Positions 1 to 8,963 of a stretch of DNA of 64,000 nucleotides are shown here, piece by piece. Every line of letters begins with the position of its first letter. Position 1 is the stretch's first letter. The stretch lies in contig NZ_BAJV01000005.1 of the NCBI RefSeq assembly GCF_000613885.1, positions 124,001 through 188,000 of the forward strand, given 5' to 3'. The position numbers and the translations under genes were made by a program. The notes under the pieces are model-generated. The model worked only from the letters and a program-made list of their open reading frames with translations. It did no database searches and was not told where the DNA came from. This DNA is from Asaia prunellae JCM 25354 (lineage in GTDB: Bacteria; Pseudomonadota; Alphaproteobacteria; Acetobacterales; Acetobacteraceae).

Positions 1-2
1 AT

Positions 3-455
3 CTGTGGTGGCTTATCTACACGCCGGTTGAAGCAGCCAAGAAAGCGCCGAGCCGACTGCATCTGGCCTATGCCAGAAGTTTGCGAGGACCATGGACGCG
101 ACATACGCAGAATCCGATCCGGCTTGACCCTTCAAGCGCGCGCGCCGGGGGAACGCCTGTCGAAATCGATGGCAGGCTGATGCTGCCGGTACAGGATTGC
201 GCCAAGACCTATGGCGGCGCCATCCGCCCGCTATGGTTCGATGCCATGACGCCCGAACATGTTGTCACCCATACCGGCCCGGCACTTCCGATAGCGTCTC
301 ATTTTTCGCCTTATATCGAGGGTATGCACACGCTCTCGGCGGCAGGTGACGTGACATTGTTCGACATCAAGAAAACTGTCCTGTCGCCGCATGGCCTGAT
401 GATCGAGGCCGGACGTGAGATCCGTAAACTGCGCAAACGGATCGGACTCGCCTGA
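3..455 (+). CDS. C-terminal fragment of a GINT1/formyltransferase-like sugar-transferase-family protein (5' end outside window)
   Basis: The reading frame is open from the first bases of the window and ends at a TGA at 453-455, so only about 150 C-terminal residues are present. They show the pattern LHLAYARS..GPWTRHTQNPI, then DGRLMLPVQDCAKTYGGAI. This resembles the beta-propeller part of bacterial proteins annotated as glucosamine inositolphosphorylceramide transferase-like or formyl transferase-like, where a sugar-transfer role in envelope or glycolipid synthesis is presumed. The family assignment is from memory of these motifs and is moderate; substrate unknown. A TTG at 81 could be called as a start, but the homologous sequence clearly continues upstream of it, so I treat the gene as truncated by the window edge. 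Confidence 0.5.
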   Translation: MWWLIYTPVEAAKKAPSRLHLAYARSLRGPWTRHTQNPIRLDPSSARAGGTPVEIDGRLMLPVQDCAKTYGGAIRPLWFDAMTPEHVVTHTGPALPIASHFSPYIEGMHTLSAAGDVTLFDIKKTVLSPHGLMIEAGREIRKLRKRIGLA

Positions 456-486
456 CCCGTCTGTATCGTTTCGGAATAGGCGGTTT

Positions 487-1389
487 TCAGGGTGTTGCCT
501 GAAGAGCCGCCTCAACGGCGTGGCCAAATTTCTCCGGCTGGTCGATCATGACGAAATGATAGCTGCCATCAATGCGTTCGAAATGGACATGAGGCGTTGT
601 GCCATAGGCCGTGCGATAAAGCGTATCAACCATCGAAGACGGGATTCCGTAGCTCGAATCATAGGCATAAATCACGCTTACCGGCGCGGTGATTTTCGAC
701 AATGCAGGCCGCAGATCGGTTGTCATGTCGTCATAAAGTGCGTTGGCTACGGTTTTTTTGTCTGATTTCAGCCCTGCCTCGACCAGCGCCGGGCGGGCAG
801 CTTCGGTCTTGACCAGTCTCGCGATGGTCTGTTTCTCGATGGCCTCACGCTGGCTTTCAGGCTGTTCCTGCACTATTGCGCGTTTATACGCTTCGGCTTG
901 CGGCAGCATTGTTTCCCTCGTCGCCAGAGGATTATAGATCAGGGGGTAGAAGGGCAGGGCATCGACTATGACGACCTTGCCGATCTGATCCGGGTGTTCG
1001 CTGGCTACCATCAGGGCCAGAGCTCCGCCGAGGGAATGGCCGATTACTGTCGGCGCCTGAAGATGCCGGGTAGCGATATAACGCGACAGGGCAGAGGCAA
1101 CGGGTATCATGACCTGATCAGAAGCGTCTTTTTGTGTGGGTTCTCCTGCAAAGCCAGCCAGTTGCACAAGATGTAGACGGTAATGCGCCTTGAGCCGAGT
1201 TGCGAGATCACGCCAGACCGAACGAGACGATGCCAGTCCCGGGATGAGAATGATATCCGGCCCGTGTCCTTCGATGATGATTGAAAAAGCCTGCGTGGCT
1301 GGGGCGGCTGTCATGTGTGTTTCTGCATGGGCTTCAGAAGAGGAAAGCACACAGAATGCAAGTATGAAGCCGAAGGGACGATATCTCAT
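487..1389 (-). CDS. Exported alpha/beta-fold hydrolase
   Basis: A 300-residue protein of the alpha/beta hydrolase fold. Starting at the ATG at 1389 gives a convincing Sec signal peptide (MRYRPFGFILAFCVLSSSEAHA), cleaved near residue 22; a longer frame reaching 1470 would bury this signal, so I reject it. IPGLASS near residue 49 is the oxyanion-hole region, GHSLGG places the nucleophile at about Ser119, and a late His in DGSYHFVMID (about residue 277) completes the likely triad. The substrate cannot be told; the export signal suggests a periplasmic esterase/lipase-like role. It lies 44 bp downstream of the small membrane protein at 1434-1916 on the same strand, so the two may be co-transcribed. 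Confidence 0.8.
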   Translation of the reverse strand: MRYRPFGFILAFCVLSSSEAHAETHMTAAPATQAFSIIIEGHGPDIILIPGLASSRSVWRDLATRLKAHYRLHLVQLAGFAGEPTQKDASDQVMIPVASALSRYIATRHLQAPTVIGHSLGGALALMVASEHPDQIGKVVIVDALPFYPLIYNPLATRETMLPQAEAYKRAIVQEQPESQREAIEKQTIARLVKTEAARPALVEAGLKSDKKTVANALYDDMTTDLRPALSKITAPVSVIYAYDSSYGIPSSMVDTLYRTAYGTTPHVHFERIDGSYHFVMIDQPEKFGHAVEAALQATP

Positions 1390-1433
1390 AATCAGGCGTA
1401 TTCCTTTTTTCCTGACCGAAGCAGGCATAGGTA

Positions 1434-1916
1434 TCATTTTCTGTTCAGTCTTCTCAGGACATGTCGCCAAAAACGGGCTTCAGCAATCATGAGGCGAGCC
1501 AGGACCGATGGGATACCATGGGCTTCAAGAGAACGTGGATCGCAATCACGGCCAAAGCTCACGCGCAGAATGGCAACCAGAATGGTACCTTCACAGATTA
1601 ATACAAGGCAGACCTCTGCAGTCCTGAGCCAGCGTGTATGAGCTGGTAGTCCCGAAGACACACCTGGCAAGGTCGCTTGTGCCAGCCAGAGCGCAGAACC
1701 GCCAAGGGTTAGGCAGCGGAGAAATGTTCTTTTTGGTGAGCAAGGGCGGTAACATGTAAGAAATGCCACTAAAAATGTACCAATCCATAAACAGACGTAC
1801 CATAGGCGTTCAGGCTGTGCGGGAGGATTCAGGGCCAGACCTGAAAACCAGCACAGAAGAAAAAGGTATGATAATATCCCGTATATATAGAACCAATTAC
1901 TGCAAAAAACTTTCAT
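1434..1916 (-). CDS. Hypothetical four-helix membrane protein
   Basis: 160 residues with four hydrophobic segments: near residues 7-28, 39-57, 70-88 and 102-122, followed by an Arg-rich C-terminal tail (RFWRHVLRRLNRK) that probably faces the cytoplasm. I do not recognise a family. Its stop lies 44 bp before the start of the exported hydrolase, which suggests one transcription unit. The region upstream (1917-2026) is AT-rich compared with its neighbours and probably holds the promoter. The protein has no catalytic motif that I can see. Being a real gene is supported by the continuous hydrophobic pattern and the tight spacing, not by homology. Confidence 0.5.
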   Translation of the reverse strand: MKVFCSNWFYIYGILSYLFLLCWFSGLALNPPAQPERLWYVCLWIGTFLVAFLTCYRPCSPKRTFLRCLTLGGSALWLAQATLPGVSSGLPAHTRWLRTAEVCLVLICEGTILVAILRVSFGRDCDPRSLEAHGIPSVLARLMIAEARFWRHVLRRLNRK

Positions 1917-2026
1917 AAATTGACTCCGTTCTGGAGTCGAATCATAAATTATTATTATATTTAGTTTGTTACTTATAAATTCAAAGAACCGTGAACGGGG
2001 CGCCAGCAGGGTGAATGAACACTCGA

Positions 2027-3457
2027 TCAGGTGCCGCAGAATGTTGCATGCACGATCTGTTCGGGCAGGGGAGGCATTTCATAGGTGCTGTCATCTGCGA
2101 ATGGGTGGCGCAGACGCTGGAGAAGGTTCTCGAAAACAGTAAAATCACCGTTCTCGGCTGAGGTAATGGCTTCAGCTACACGATGATTGCGGGCGATCAC
2201 GGCAGGGTTGCTCTGACGCATCAGGGCATATTGCCTCTCCGCCGGAACAGGTTCCCGATCACGACGTGCCTGCCACTCCATCATCCAGTCCAGCAGTGCC
2301 TCGGATGACGTTGGCTCGACCAGTGAGTCGTTTCGGGCCAGACGGCGGAAGCTGAGCGTCCAGTCCATTCTGTCTTTTTCCATGATCTGCAACAGCGTCT
2401 CAATCAGTGCCTTGTCCTGTGTCTCACTGGCGGTCAGGCCCAGTTTGGGGCGCATCCGTGCCAGCCAGGCTTCCTGATAGAGATCCTGGAAACGGCCAAG
2501 CGCTTCCTGTGCCCAAGTCAGGGCACGGTTTTCATCCGGATCAAAAAAAGGCAGGAGTGTTTCTGCCAGACGGGCGAGGTTCCATCCTGCAAGACGTGGC
2601 TGATTGACATAAGCGTAACGCCCGTTATGGTCGATCGAGCTGAACACCTTGTCATGACGATAGATGTCAAGAAAAGCGCAGGGACCGTAATCGATGGTCT
2701 CTCCCGACAACGTCATGTTATCCGTATTCATGACCCCATGTACAAAACCGAGGCTCATCCAGTGCGCGATGAGGCGGGCCTGTCTGGCCACCACGCTTTC
2801 GTAGAGTGCCCGGATCGGGTTTTCGCAGTCATGTGCTGAAGGGACATGGCGCTCTATGGCAAGAGCGCAGAGAAACTCCAGCGACTCACGGTCCTCGCGT
2901 GCAGCAAAATACTGGAATGTTCCAACGCGCAGATGGCTTGACGCGATACGTGTGAGAACCGCACCAGGCTGCGGCCTGTCCCGCCAGACCGTTTCTCCGG
3001 TCGTGACGGCAGCCAGTGCGCGTGTTGTTGGTACGCCCAGTGCTGCCATGGCCTCACTCACCAGATATTCCCGCAGTACAGGACCAAGTGCCGCCAGTCC
3101 GTCGCCCCGTCGTGAGAATGGTGTCGGTCCGGAACCCTTGAGCTGCATGTCGTGAACCTGCCCTGCATGATCGGTTACAATGCCGAGCAGATGCGCGCGG
3201 CCATCGCCGAGCTGGGGCACGAACTGCCCGAACTGGTGTCCGGCATAGGCCTGTGCCATGGCTGGCACACCCTTGATATGCGTCTGGCCACTGAGAAGGG
3301 CCACGCCCTCGGGCGATCTCAACCAGTCAGGCGAGAAGCCGAGTTCGGTGGCAAGAGCCTCATTCAGGGCGACAAGATGAGGCGATGCAAAACGGGCAGG
3401 ATCCACCTCGACAGCCATGGAGGCCGGGAAAGGCGCGCGGTGGAGAGGAAGATTCAT
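2027..3457 (-). CDS. selO: SelO/YdiU-family protein adenylyltransferase
   Basis: A 476-residue SelO pseudokinase. Family knowledge: SelO binds ATP in a flipped orientation and AMPylates Ser/Thr/Tyr of other proteins, linked to redox stress. Visible motifs include YAGHQFGQFVPQLGDGRAHLLG, LKGSGPTPFSRRGDG (nucleotide-binding loop with the key Lys), REYLVSEAMAALGVPTTRAL and the catalytic-loop-like HGVMNTDNMTLSGETIDYGPCAFLD. The C-terminus ends in FCGT, so a Cys sits where some eukaryotic homologues have selenocysteine. I chose the ATG at 3457 (MNLPLHRAPFP) because GAGG lies 4 bases upstream; an extra 12 residues from 3493 are not needed. Length is normal for the bacterial family. Divergent from the flippase gene. 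Confidence 0.93.
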   Translation of the reverse strand: MNLPLHRAPFPASMAVEVDPARFASPHLVALNEALATELGFSPDWLRSPEGVALLSGQTHIKGVPAMAQAYAGHQFGQFVPQLGDGRAHLLGIVTDHAGQVHDMQLKGSGPTPFSRRGDGLAALGPVLREYLVSEAMAALGVPTTRALAAVTTGETVWRDRPQPGAVLTRIASSHLRVGTFQYFAAREDRESLEFLCALAIERHVPSAHDCENPIRALYESVVARQARLIAHWMSLGFVHGVMNTDNMTLSGETIDYGPCAFLDIYRHDKVFSSIDHNGRYAYVNQPRLAGWNLARLAETLLPFFDPDENRALTWAQEALGRFQDLYQEAWLARMRPKLGLTASETQDKALIETLLQIMEKDRMDWTLSFRRLARNDSLVEPTSSEALLDWMMEWQARRDREPVPAERQYALMRQSNPAVIARNHRVAEAITSAENGDFTVFENLLQRLRHPFADDSTYEMPPLPEQIVHATFCGT

Positions 3458-3627
3458 GAGACCTCGAGGATGCAGGCAGTTTGTCAGGATCACTACAACG
3501 AGAGAGACCGGCTCCTGTCAGAGATAGCGTCCTCTCGGGCGGTCACAAGTCCGGGTGAACCGGAAACGACGCAGGTTTTTGCGCCCCATCCCTTTCCATT
3601 TCCGGACAGGGCGTTCAAAACCCCTTC

Positions 3628-5004
3628 ATGCCGAAACATATCTCAGCTGCCAGACGGATCGTCCATAATGTCAGTTTTCTGACACTGGGACGCATCGCCA
3701 CGGCGCTTTGCAGCTTTGCCTATATTGCCTTTGCCGTTCGAGGGCTCGGGCTGGGGCAGTTCGGCTTGCTGATCCTGATCCATTCCCTGGGCATCATGGC
3801 GTCGACATTCTCGCGTATGCAGTCATGGCAGACGCTCATCCGATTCGGTAATGAGCCCTACGCCTCTCATGATCTCGCTCTGTTGCGTCAGATTCTGGGG
3901 TTCTGCATAAGGCTGGATCTGCTCTCGGCGGTCGCTGCCGTTTCAATCGGTCTCATCAGCGTTGCACTCTACAGCCATATTGCTCACTGGACCCCTTGGG
4001 TTACCTCGCTGGCCTATGGTTATGCGTTTGTCAGTCCGTTCATGTATACGGGCTGGAGCAACGGGGTTCTGCGTCTGACAGACCGTTTTCATCTTGTGCC
4101 GGTCAGCGATACGATAACCGCTGTTTTCCGCACGGCAGGAACAGCGCTGGGTTTTGCCCTTCATCTCCATCTAGGGTTTTTTGTCCTGATCTGGGCCGGT
4201 GCAGTCTTGCTGGATTACGGGCTCTTCCTGTTTTTTGCGCTGGCGACATTGCGTCAGAAAATCGGCCTGCGTCTGCACTGGCGTGATGTACTGACGGGGT
4301 GGCGCTGGCAGTTGCCGGGTATGTGGGCATTCACCCGTTCGACGAGCATCAATCAGACTCTGGGGGCTGTATCAGGACATATCAGTACGCTGGTGGTCGG
4401 TTCGCTTCTGGGCTCTGCTGAAGCGGCCGTATTTCGTATCTGTCGCCAGATTGCTGATGGCATCGTGACGCCTGCCCAGATGCTGTCACCTGTTCTTTAT
4501 CCCGAGCTGGTCAAGATGCGTGATCGCCAGGATTGGGCCGGTCTGAAGCGGCTGACCTGGAAAATCTTCGCCATGCTTTGCGGGGTTTCTGTGGCGCTGC
4601 TGATTGTTTCCGCGTTTTTCGGCGGACGCATTTTTGCGCTTATGCTGCATATTCATCTGCATGGGACGACTTATTACATCTCGGTCATGCTTGTTTCGGC
4701 TGTTCTGACCCTGCTTGTTGTACCGCTCGAACCACTTCTGACCGTTATGGGGCAGATCGGGTTCCTGATGGCGAATCGTACCTGGATTACACTTGTCTAT
4801 TTTCCGGTTCTCTACGGGCTGACAGCGGCCTGGTCTCTCAGGGGGGCCTGTTATGCCACGGTATTCAGCAGTTCTGTCATGTTCGTGACACGCCTCTGGC
4901 GTGCCATCAGCTGTTCTCTTCGTCCGATGAAAGAAACCAGCGGGACAGCGGCTGTCGAACAGATAGCCAAGCCAGCAGAAAGAGAACTTGCGGTCGAGAC
5001 GTGA
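3628..5004 (+). CDS. Wzx-like polysaccharide/lipid-linked oligosaccharide flippase
   Basis: 458 residues, strongly hydrophobic, with roughly 12-14 membrane segments and the N-terminal pattern RIVHNVSFLTLGRIATALCSFAYIAFAVRGLGLGQFGLL, typical of polysaccharide-biosynthesis (MOP superfamily) flippases that move lipid-linked sugars across the inner membrane. Length fits the family. No glycosyltransferase or polymerase gene is adjacent on this strand, so the carried glycan is unknown; the sugar-transferase-like fragment at the left edge is the only possible partner in view. The ATG at 3628 lacks a strong Shine-Dalgarno sequence, so the start is uncertain. The stop is one base away from the convergent hyfG-like stop at 5006. 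Confidence 0.8.
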   Translation: MPKHISAARRIVHNVSFLTLGRIATALCSFAYIAFAVRGLGLGQFGLLILIHSLGIMASTFSRMQSWQTLIRFGNEPYASHDLALLRQILGFCIRLDLLSAVAAVSIGLISVALYSHIAHWTPWVTSLAYGYAFVSPFMYTGWSNGVLRLTDRFHLVPVSDTITAVFRTAGTALGFALHLHLGFFVLIWAGAVLLDYGLFLFFALATLRQKIGLRLHWRDVLTGWRWQLPGMWAFTRSTSINQTLGAVSGHISTLVVGSLLGSAEAAVFRICRQIADGIVTPAQMLSPVLYPELVKMRDRQDWAGLKRLTWKIFAMLCGVSVALLIVSAFFGGRIFALMLHIHLHGTTYYISVMLVSAVLTLLVVPLEPLLTVMGQIGFLMANRTWITLVYFPVLYGLTAAWSLRGACYATVFSSSVMFVTRLWRAISCSLRPMKETSGTAAVEQIAKPAERELAVET

Positions 5005-5005
5005 C

Positions 5006-6393
5006 TTACTGTTCGGCTCCGCCGGGATCATAGCCGAGAGATGCCAGAACCAGCCTGTCTTCCCACCTATTCTGAAGGAGAGCAGGAAGAACAGACAGCG
5101 TTGCCAGAGCCGGATCGCGCAGCATGATGCTCTCAAGGCGGGAGTTCTGGAGGCGCACCCAGCACCACAGATCACCATGTGGCCCTTCTGCGGCACCTAT
5201 GCCCTCGCCGGAGCCGGTCGGGGTGGGGGGGGCAGGGGAAGGGGAGAAGCGAACTGGCTGGCAATACGTTCTATCCGACGCAAAGAGTCCCTTATCTCGT
5301 CGAGGCGCAGGGACTGGCGGGCCCAGCCATCCCCGGCGAGACGTGATCCTGCCCGCCCCGGCACATGGCGCCGGTCGTCCTCAAGCTGACGCAGGTCGAA
5401 AGAACGACCCGAGGCGCGTCCGATCAGTCCGCCAAGACAAAAGCGTTCGGCCGTGGAGGCAGTAATCACACCGAGCCCTTCCAGCATTTCTGCCATTTGG
5501 CCGTGCAATCCTTCCAGTATCGGCAGACGCGGCATCATCGCGTCATGAACTGCATGGGCAAGAGGGCAGATATCAATTCCGGCTGCGATGCCTTCAGGAC
5601 TGATGGCATCGATCAGGCGACGTGAGGCGCCATGCTGGGCACAGAGTTCGGCACAGAGATCTTCAGCGAGTGAAGCATGCGTGTCGAGAAGTGAAAATCC
5701 CGTCAGACGTGCCATCAGGGCTATATCGCGGCAGTGTACGGTAATACGTTCTATTTCTGCCAGAATGGTACGTGCATCTCGCACCGCGTCTGAAGGTACA
5801 AGTCCGAGAGCCTGTTCCACGGCACGGGAGTAGGCCAGTGGGGCTGACACAAAGGCTGCTGAAGTACTACGCCCGATGATCTTCAGAGCCTCTTCTGGTT
5901 TTCTGCCATGAACATGCTGCATGAGACCGGTATGAGCGCCGCCAGGCATAATCTTTCTGGCCCCCCAGGCCAGAGGCGCCATATCGCTGTGCAGCCCTTC
6001 ACGGAATCCCGTATCGGGAGGGGTATGATCTGAGGGAACGGAGCGTTGTGACAGGGGGGAAATGCTGGCCCAGCCACCATGATCGAGCGCTGGTTCGGTT
6101 TCGGCAGCCCCAAGGGGAAGGCAGCCCCAGAGATCCTGGGCCATACGTTCTGGCCATGAGGCTGCGGGAATAGTGGCGGAAAGGGCAAAATACCGCCCAT
6201 CTATAAGGGGCGTGCTGACCAGCAGCGGTGTTTCCTGGTCGAGAAACAGCGCATGGGCCCGGCTGTCATCACACCAGTGGGCAATGAACCAGCCGGGGGT
6301 GGCGTTAATCATGGCGCGCCACTGAGGCTCGTCCAGACCGTAATGATGCGGGGCCAGATGTTCGCCCTGCCTGATATGTCGCACCATGCTCAT
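5006..6393 (-). CDS. HyfG/NuoCD-like subunit lacking Ni-Fe cysteines (frameshift at a G8 run)
   Basis: Related to the HyfG/HycE or NuoCD large subunit of membrane-bound group-4 hydrogenases and complex I. The N-terminal ~130 residues resemble a NuoC domain; the rest matches the large-subunit fold (HGRKPEEALKIIGRSTSAAFV, HCRDIALMARLTG). The N-terminal and C-terminal CxxC pairs that bind Ni-Fe are absent, so it cannot be a hydrogenase. The start ATG at 6393 overlaps the upstream stop (ATGA). As written the frame stops at 5197 after a Pro-rich tail, but the next frame continues without a break to 5006 with the expected family C-terminus (GEGIGAAEGPHGDLWCWVRL, then MLRDPALATLSVLPAL). One extra base in the run at 5225-5232 restores a 462-residue protein. 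Function unknown. Confidence 0.7.
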
Positions 6394-7511
6394 GGGGCTC
6401 TCCAGTGCAGGGACCAGAAAGAAACGGGCAGCATCAGCAGAAAAGGCGAGGCCAGCCCGAGTACAAACAGACTGCCCAGTATGGCCCTGTCCTGCCATGT
6501 CGCAGGGATAGTAATGCCCAGACGGGCACGGCTGGCCAGAAGGCCGAGTGCCAGAAGGCACAGCAGTGCCGGGATTGCACCTGTGTCAAACAAACCGCTC
6601 ACGATCGCACAACATGCGGCAAAGCCCGGCCAGGGGGGGAGACCTGACAGGATCCAGCATCGCATGGATCTGTCGATTGCCGGATGCGCGGCGAGAACAA
6701 GTCCGCTGCTCAGAAGGAGTAGTGCAGGCAAGACCCCATTGGGCAGGGTTGCGGCAATGATGGATAATGCCACGAGCGGACGGGGGCCATCCTGCCGTGT
6801 CATGATGCACAGCCAAAGTCCCGCCAATCCTGCAAGAACCAGCACCATATGAGTGGTTTCACGCTCAGGAAGACGGAGCATCAGTGCCACGACGCTCAGG
6901 CAGAGCAGCATATCCAGAAGGGTTGTACCGCGTTCATTGATTCCTGACTGTTCTCTCGTGGTGACGGGCAGACCAAGTCCCGCCATGAGACAGAGGCCAA
7001 CAGAAAGAAACAGATCACCAAGACGGAGTATGGCCGGATCAGGAATGAGGGTGGTCAGGCTCGTACCAAGCAGGGCCAGAACAACGCCCGCAAGACGCAG
7101 ACGCATTGATTCCCAGGCCTGTCTGGCGCGTGTCGTAACCAGTGTTTCACGCAGGGCCAGTATCAGCGCGGCGCAGGCAGTGAGGCAGGTAACCGGCAGA
7201 AGCGTATGCACGCTGAGCGCCAGCATAATGGCGAAACTGGCCATAAAATTGAGGCAGAGAGCGAGGCGCTTTTCATGTTCCTGCCAGGAAAGAAACGGGA
7301 CGGATCCTGCCAGAAGGCAAGTCCAGCGCGACAGAAGATCCTGTCCTGCCAGAAACGGATCGAGCAGCACGGTCAGCAAGAGCCCTGACAGCGCGAAGAG
7401 CCGTGCTGAGCGCCCGGCCTGTGCCTCGGGCATGAGAGCAAGGAGACATGCTGCCAGAAGCGGCCAGGTCGGAATCAGGAAGACGGCGATCTGATGCAGG
7501 GTCTCAGCCAT
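6390..7511 (-). CDS. HyfF/NuoN-like membrane subunit, strongly diverged
   Basis: 373 residues and about 11-12 hydrophobic segments; placed as a HyfF/NuoN-like antiporter-type subunit mainly by position between HyfE-like and HyfG-like genes and by a remnant SGLPPWPGFAACCAI that matches the conserved GLPPxGxF turn. The usual Lys of the D-L-K-R-x-L-A-Y-S-S segment appears replaced in QDGPRPLVALSII, so a proton path is doubtful. Much shorter than E. coli HyfF (about 526). The ATG at 7511 (MAETLHQ) overlaps the preceding stop at 7504, and the stop at 6390 overlaps the next ATG, so the genes are likely translationally coupled. Codon use and G+C look like the neighbours. Confidence 0.62.
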   Translation of the reverse strand: MAETLHQIAVFLIPTWPLLAACLLALMPEAQAGRSARLFALSGLLLTVLLDPFLAGQDLLSRWTCLLAGSVPFLSWQEHEKRLALCLNFMASFAIMLALSVHTLLPVTCLTACAALILALRETLVTTRARQAWESMRLRLAGVVLALLGTSLTTLIPDPAILRLGDLFLSVGLCLMAGLGLPVTTREQSGINERGTTLLDMLLCLSVVALMLRLPERETTHMVLVLAGLAGLWLCIMTRQDGPRPLVALSIIAATLPNGVLPALLLLSSGLVLAAHPAIDRSMRCWILSGLPPWPGFAACCAIVSGLFDTGAIPALLCLLALGLLASRARLGITIPATWQDRAILGSLFVLGLASPFLLMLPVSFWSLHWRAP

Positions 7512-8058
7512 TTCGCGACCCCTCGGTACGGAGCCAGGCAAGTTTCGGCATGAGCCAGCCTCCCAGAGCCAGTAATCCTGTCCAGACCAGTGTCGTCCCG
7601 AGAACAAGCGGCCAGCTCTGGCTGTAGCCACCAAGCAATAACAGGCCATTCAGGGCACAGAGCAGCCCGACAAGTTGAAGCAATGGTGCCGGGAGCGCTG
7701 CCGCGCATAGGCCGGAAAGAACGATGCCGATACAGATCAGCACTGGCAGACCTGGTATCGCTGCCAGTGCGGTAAGCAGCATGAGCCCTATGGCAGCGCA
7801 CAGGGCGAACCCCGCAGCTTGCTGGATGGCCCGCCTTTCGCGCAGATCCCCCGATCGCCAGGCAATATGGGAACGCAGCACCATCCACCCTGCTCCATTG
7901 AGGAGGGGAAGCAGAATGAGCGCGGCCACGGCCGGGGCGCCATGACCGATGACCGAGACGCAGGCCGCAGCGCAGGTGCCATGAAAAGGCAGGATGCGAC
8001 TGTCACGACCGATAGCCCCGAGCGCAATCAGCAGGGTAAGTCCAAGCAATACCGTCAT
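7504..8058 (-). CDS. HyfE-like membrane subunit
   Basis: 184 residues with about six hydrophobic segments, beginning MTVLLGLTLLIALGAIGRDS at the ATG at 8058. Size and place between the HyfC-like and HyfF-like genes fit HyfE (E. coli about 216 residues), a small integral membrane subunit related to NuoK-like proteins. A longer frame to 8202 runs inside the neighbouring gene and is not supported. The start overlaps the HyfC-like stop (ATGA-type, 8055-8058) and its own stop overlaps the HyfF-like start by eight bases. No conserved buried Glu typical of NuoK-type subunits is obvious to me. Assignment is by context plus hydrophobicity; function unknown. Confidence 0.6.
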   Translation of the reverse strand: MTVLLGLTLLIALGAIGRDSRILPFHGTCAAACVSVIGHGAPAVAALILLPLLNGAGWMVLRSHIAWRSGDLRERRAIQQAAGFALCAAIGLMLLTALAAIPGLPVLICIGIVLSGLCAAALPAPLLQLVGLLCALNGLLLLGGYSQSWPLVLGTTLVWTGLLALGGWLMPKLAWLRTEGSRNG

Positions 8059-8963
8059 GCCGCGAGTCTTCCTGCCAGAACCAGCAGGATCGCAGCGCCG
8101 CTCAGTACCAGAGCCAGACGCGCGGCAGGCAGGGGGCGACAGGCGCGCCATCCGGTAGCAAGAGCAGCCATGAAGGCAAGTTTCGCCGGAGCGGCAATGC
8201 ACCAGAGCATGATCAGCCCCCCCGGTGGATGGGTCCCTGTGTCAACTGAGTCCGGCCAGACTAGATCGGCGATCAGCAGATACCAGCAACAGGCTGAAAG
8301 GTCATGGCTGTAGCGGAGCAGGGCGCGGTGACGCCCCGTGGTCGAGGCAATCAGTTCTTCATGCCAGTTATCGCACAGGAAGCGCCAGCTGAGCACAAGC
8401 AGAAGGGCTGCTGCAACAAAAACCAGTCCGCCGAGCAGAGCCGGTGCGGGCTGCAGAACACGTTGTTGCAACAATCCGGTCAATGTGCCGGCCCCGGGGA
8501 GGCCGATCGAGATCAGGGTGCCGGTCAGGGCAAGAAGGGGGACGAGGAAGAGCAGGTCGCGCCCCAGCCAACTCATTGAGGCACGAACGCGCAGGGCGAT
8601 CAGACGGGTAGGCGCGCTCTGAAGCGCCATTATCCAGGCAGGAATACAGGAAAGGATCAGCAAGACCCCGCAGGCAAGAGGTTCCGAGAGAAAGGAGAAA
8701 AGAGAATGTGCGCTGGCAAGGGGTAGCCCGGCCATGGCAAGCCATACGGCGCACAAGCCGAACCAGGACAGGGCAGGAATACGGCTGTATCGTTGCCAGC
8801 CCCGATACAGATGCCGCCAGCGCCAGCCGGGAGCTGTGCCATTCCGGCCTGCACCAAGGCCCTGCAGTCCCTGTTCGAGATCAGTCAGAAACGGGGCGAT
8901 GATTGCCAGGCAAAGCATCTGGCCCAGTGTGATGGCCAGCGTAATGGCAAGGGAAACAATCAT
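8055..8963 (-). CDS. HyfC/NuoH-like membrane subunit with eroded quinone-site motif
   Basis: 302 residues, about eight hydrophobic segments, close to HyfC length (about 315-322). LEQGLQGLGAGRNGTAPGWRWRHLYRGWQRY matches the position of the family loop that carries the GRRGP/QPYRDL motif, and CDNWHEELIASTTGRHRALLRYSHDL matches the place of the DNPATHLELTMVHEAMVLEYSG motif. Most charged residues that define the quinone chamber in working members are replaced here. This is the central membrane anchor in group-4 hydrogenases and complex I; here the redox partner subunit is missing. Start ATG at 8963 overlaps the upstream stop at 8960. Confidence 0.65.
   Translation of the reverse strand: MIVSLAITLAITLGQMLCLAIIAPFLTDLEQGLQGLGAGRNGTAPGWRWRHLYRGWQRYSRIPALSWFGLCAVWLAMAGLPLASAHSLFSFLSEPLACGVLLILSCIPAWIMALQSAPTRLIALRVRASMSWLGRDLLFLVPLLALTGTLISIGLPGAGTLTGLLQQRVLQPAPALLGGLVFVAAALLLVLSWRFLCDNWHEELIASTTGRHRALLRYSHDLSACCWYLLIADLVWPDSVDTGTHPPGGLIMLWCIAAPAKLAFMAALATGWRACRPLPAARLALVLSGAAILLVLAGRLAA

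Noticed and set aside
4486-5196. Minus-strand frame antisense to the flippase
   Set aside because: Rich in rare, non-homologous residues; only the separate frame at 5006-5197 carries HyfG-like sequence.
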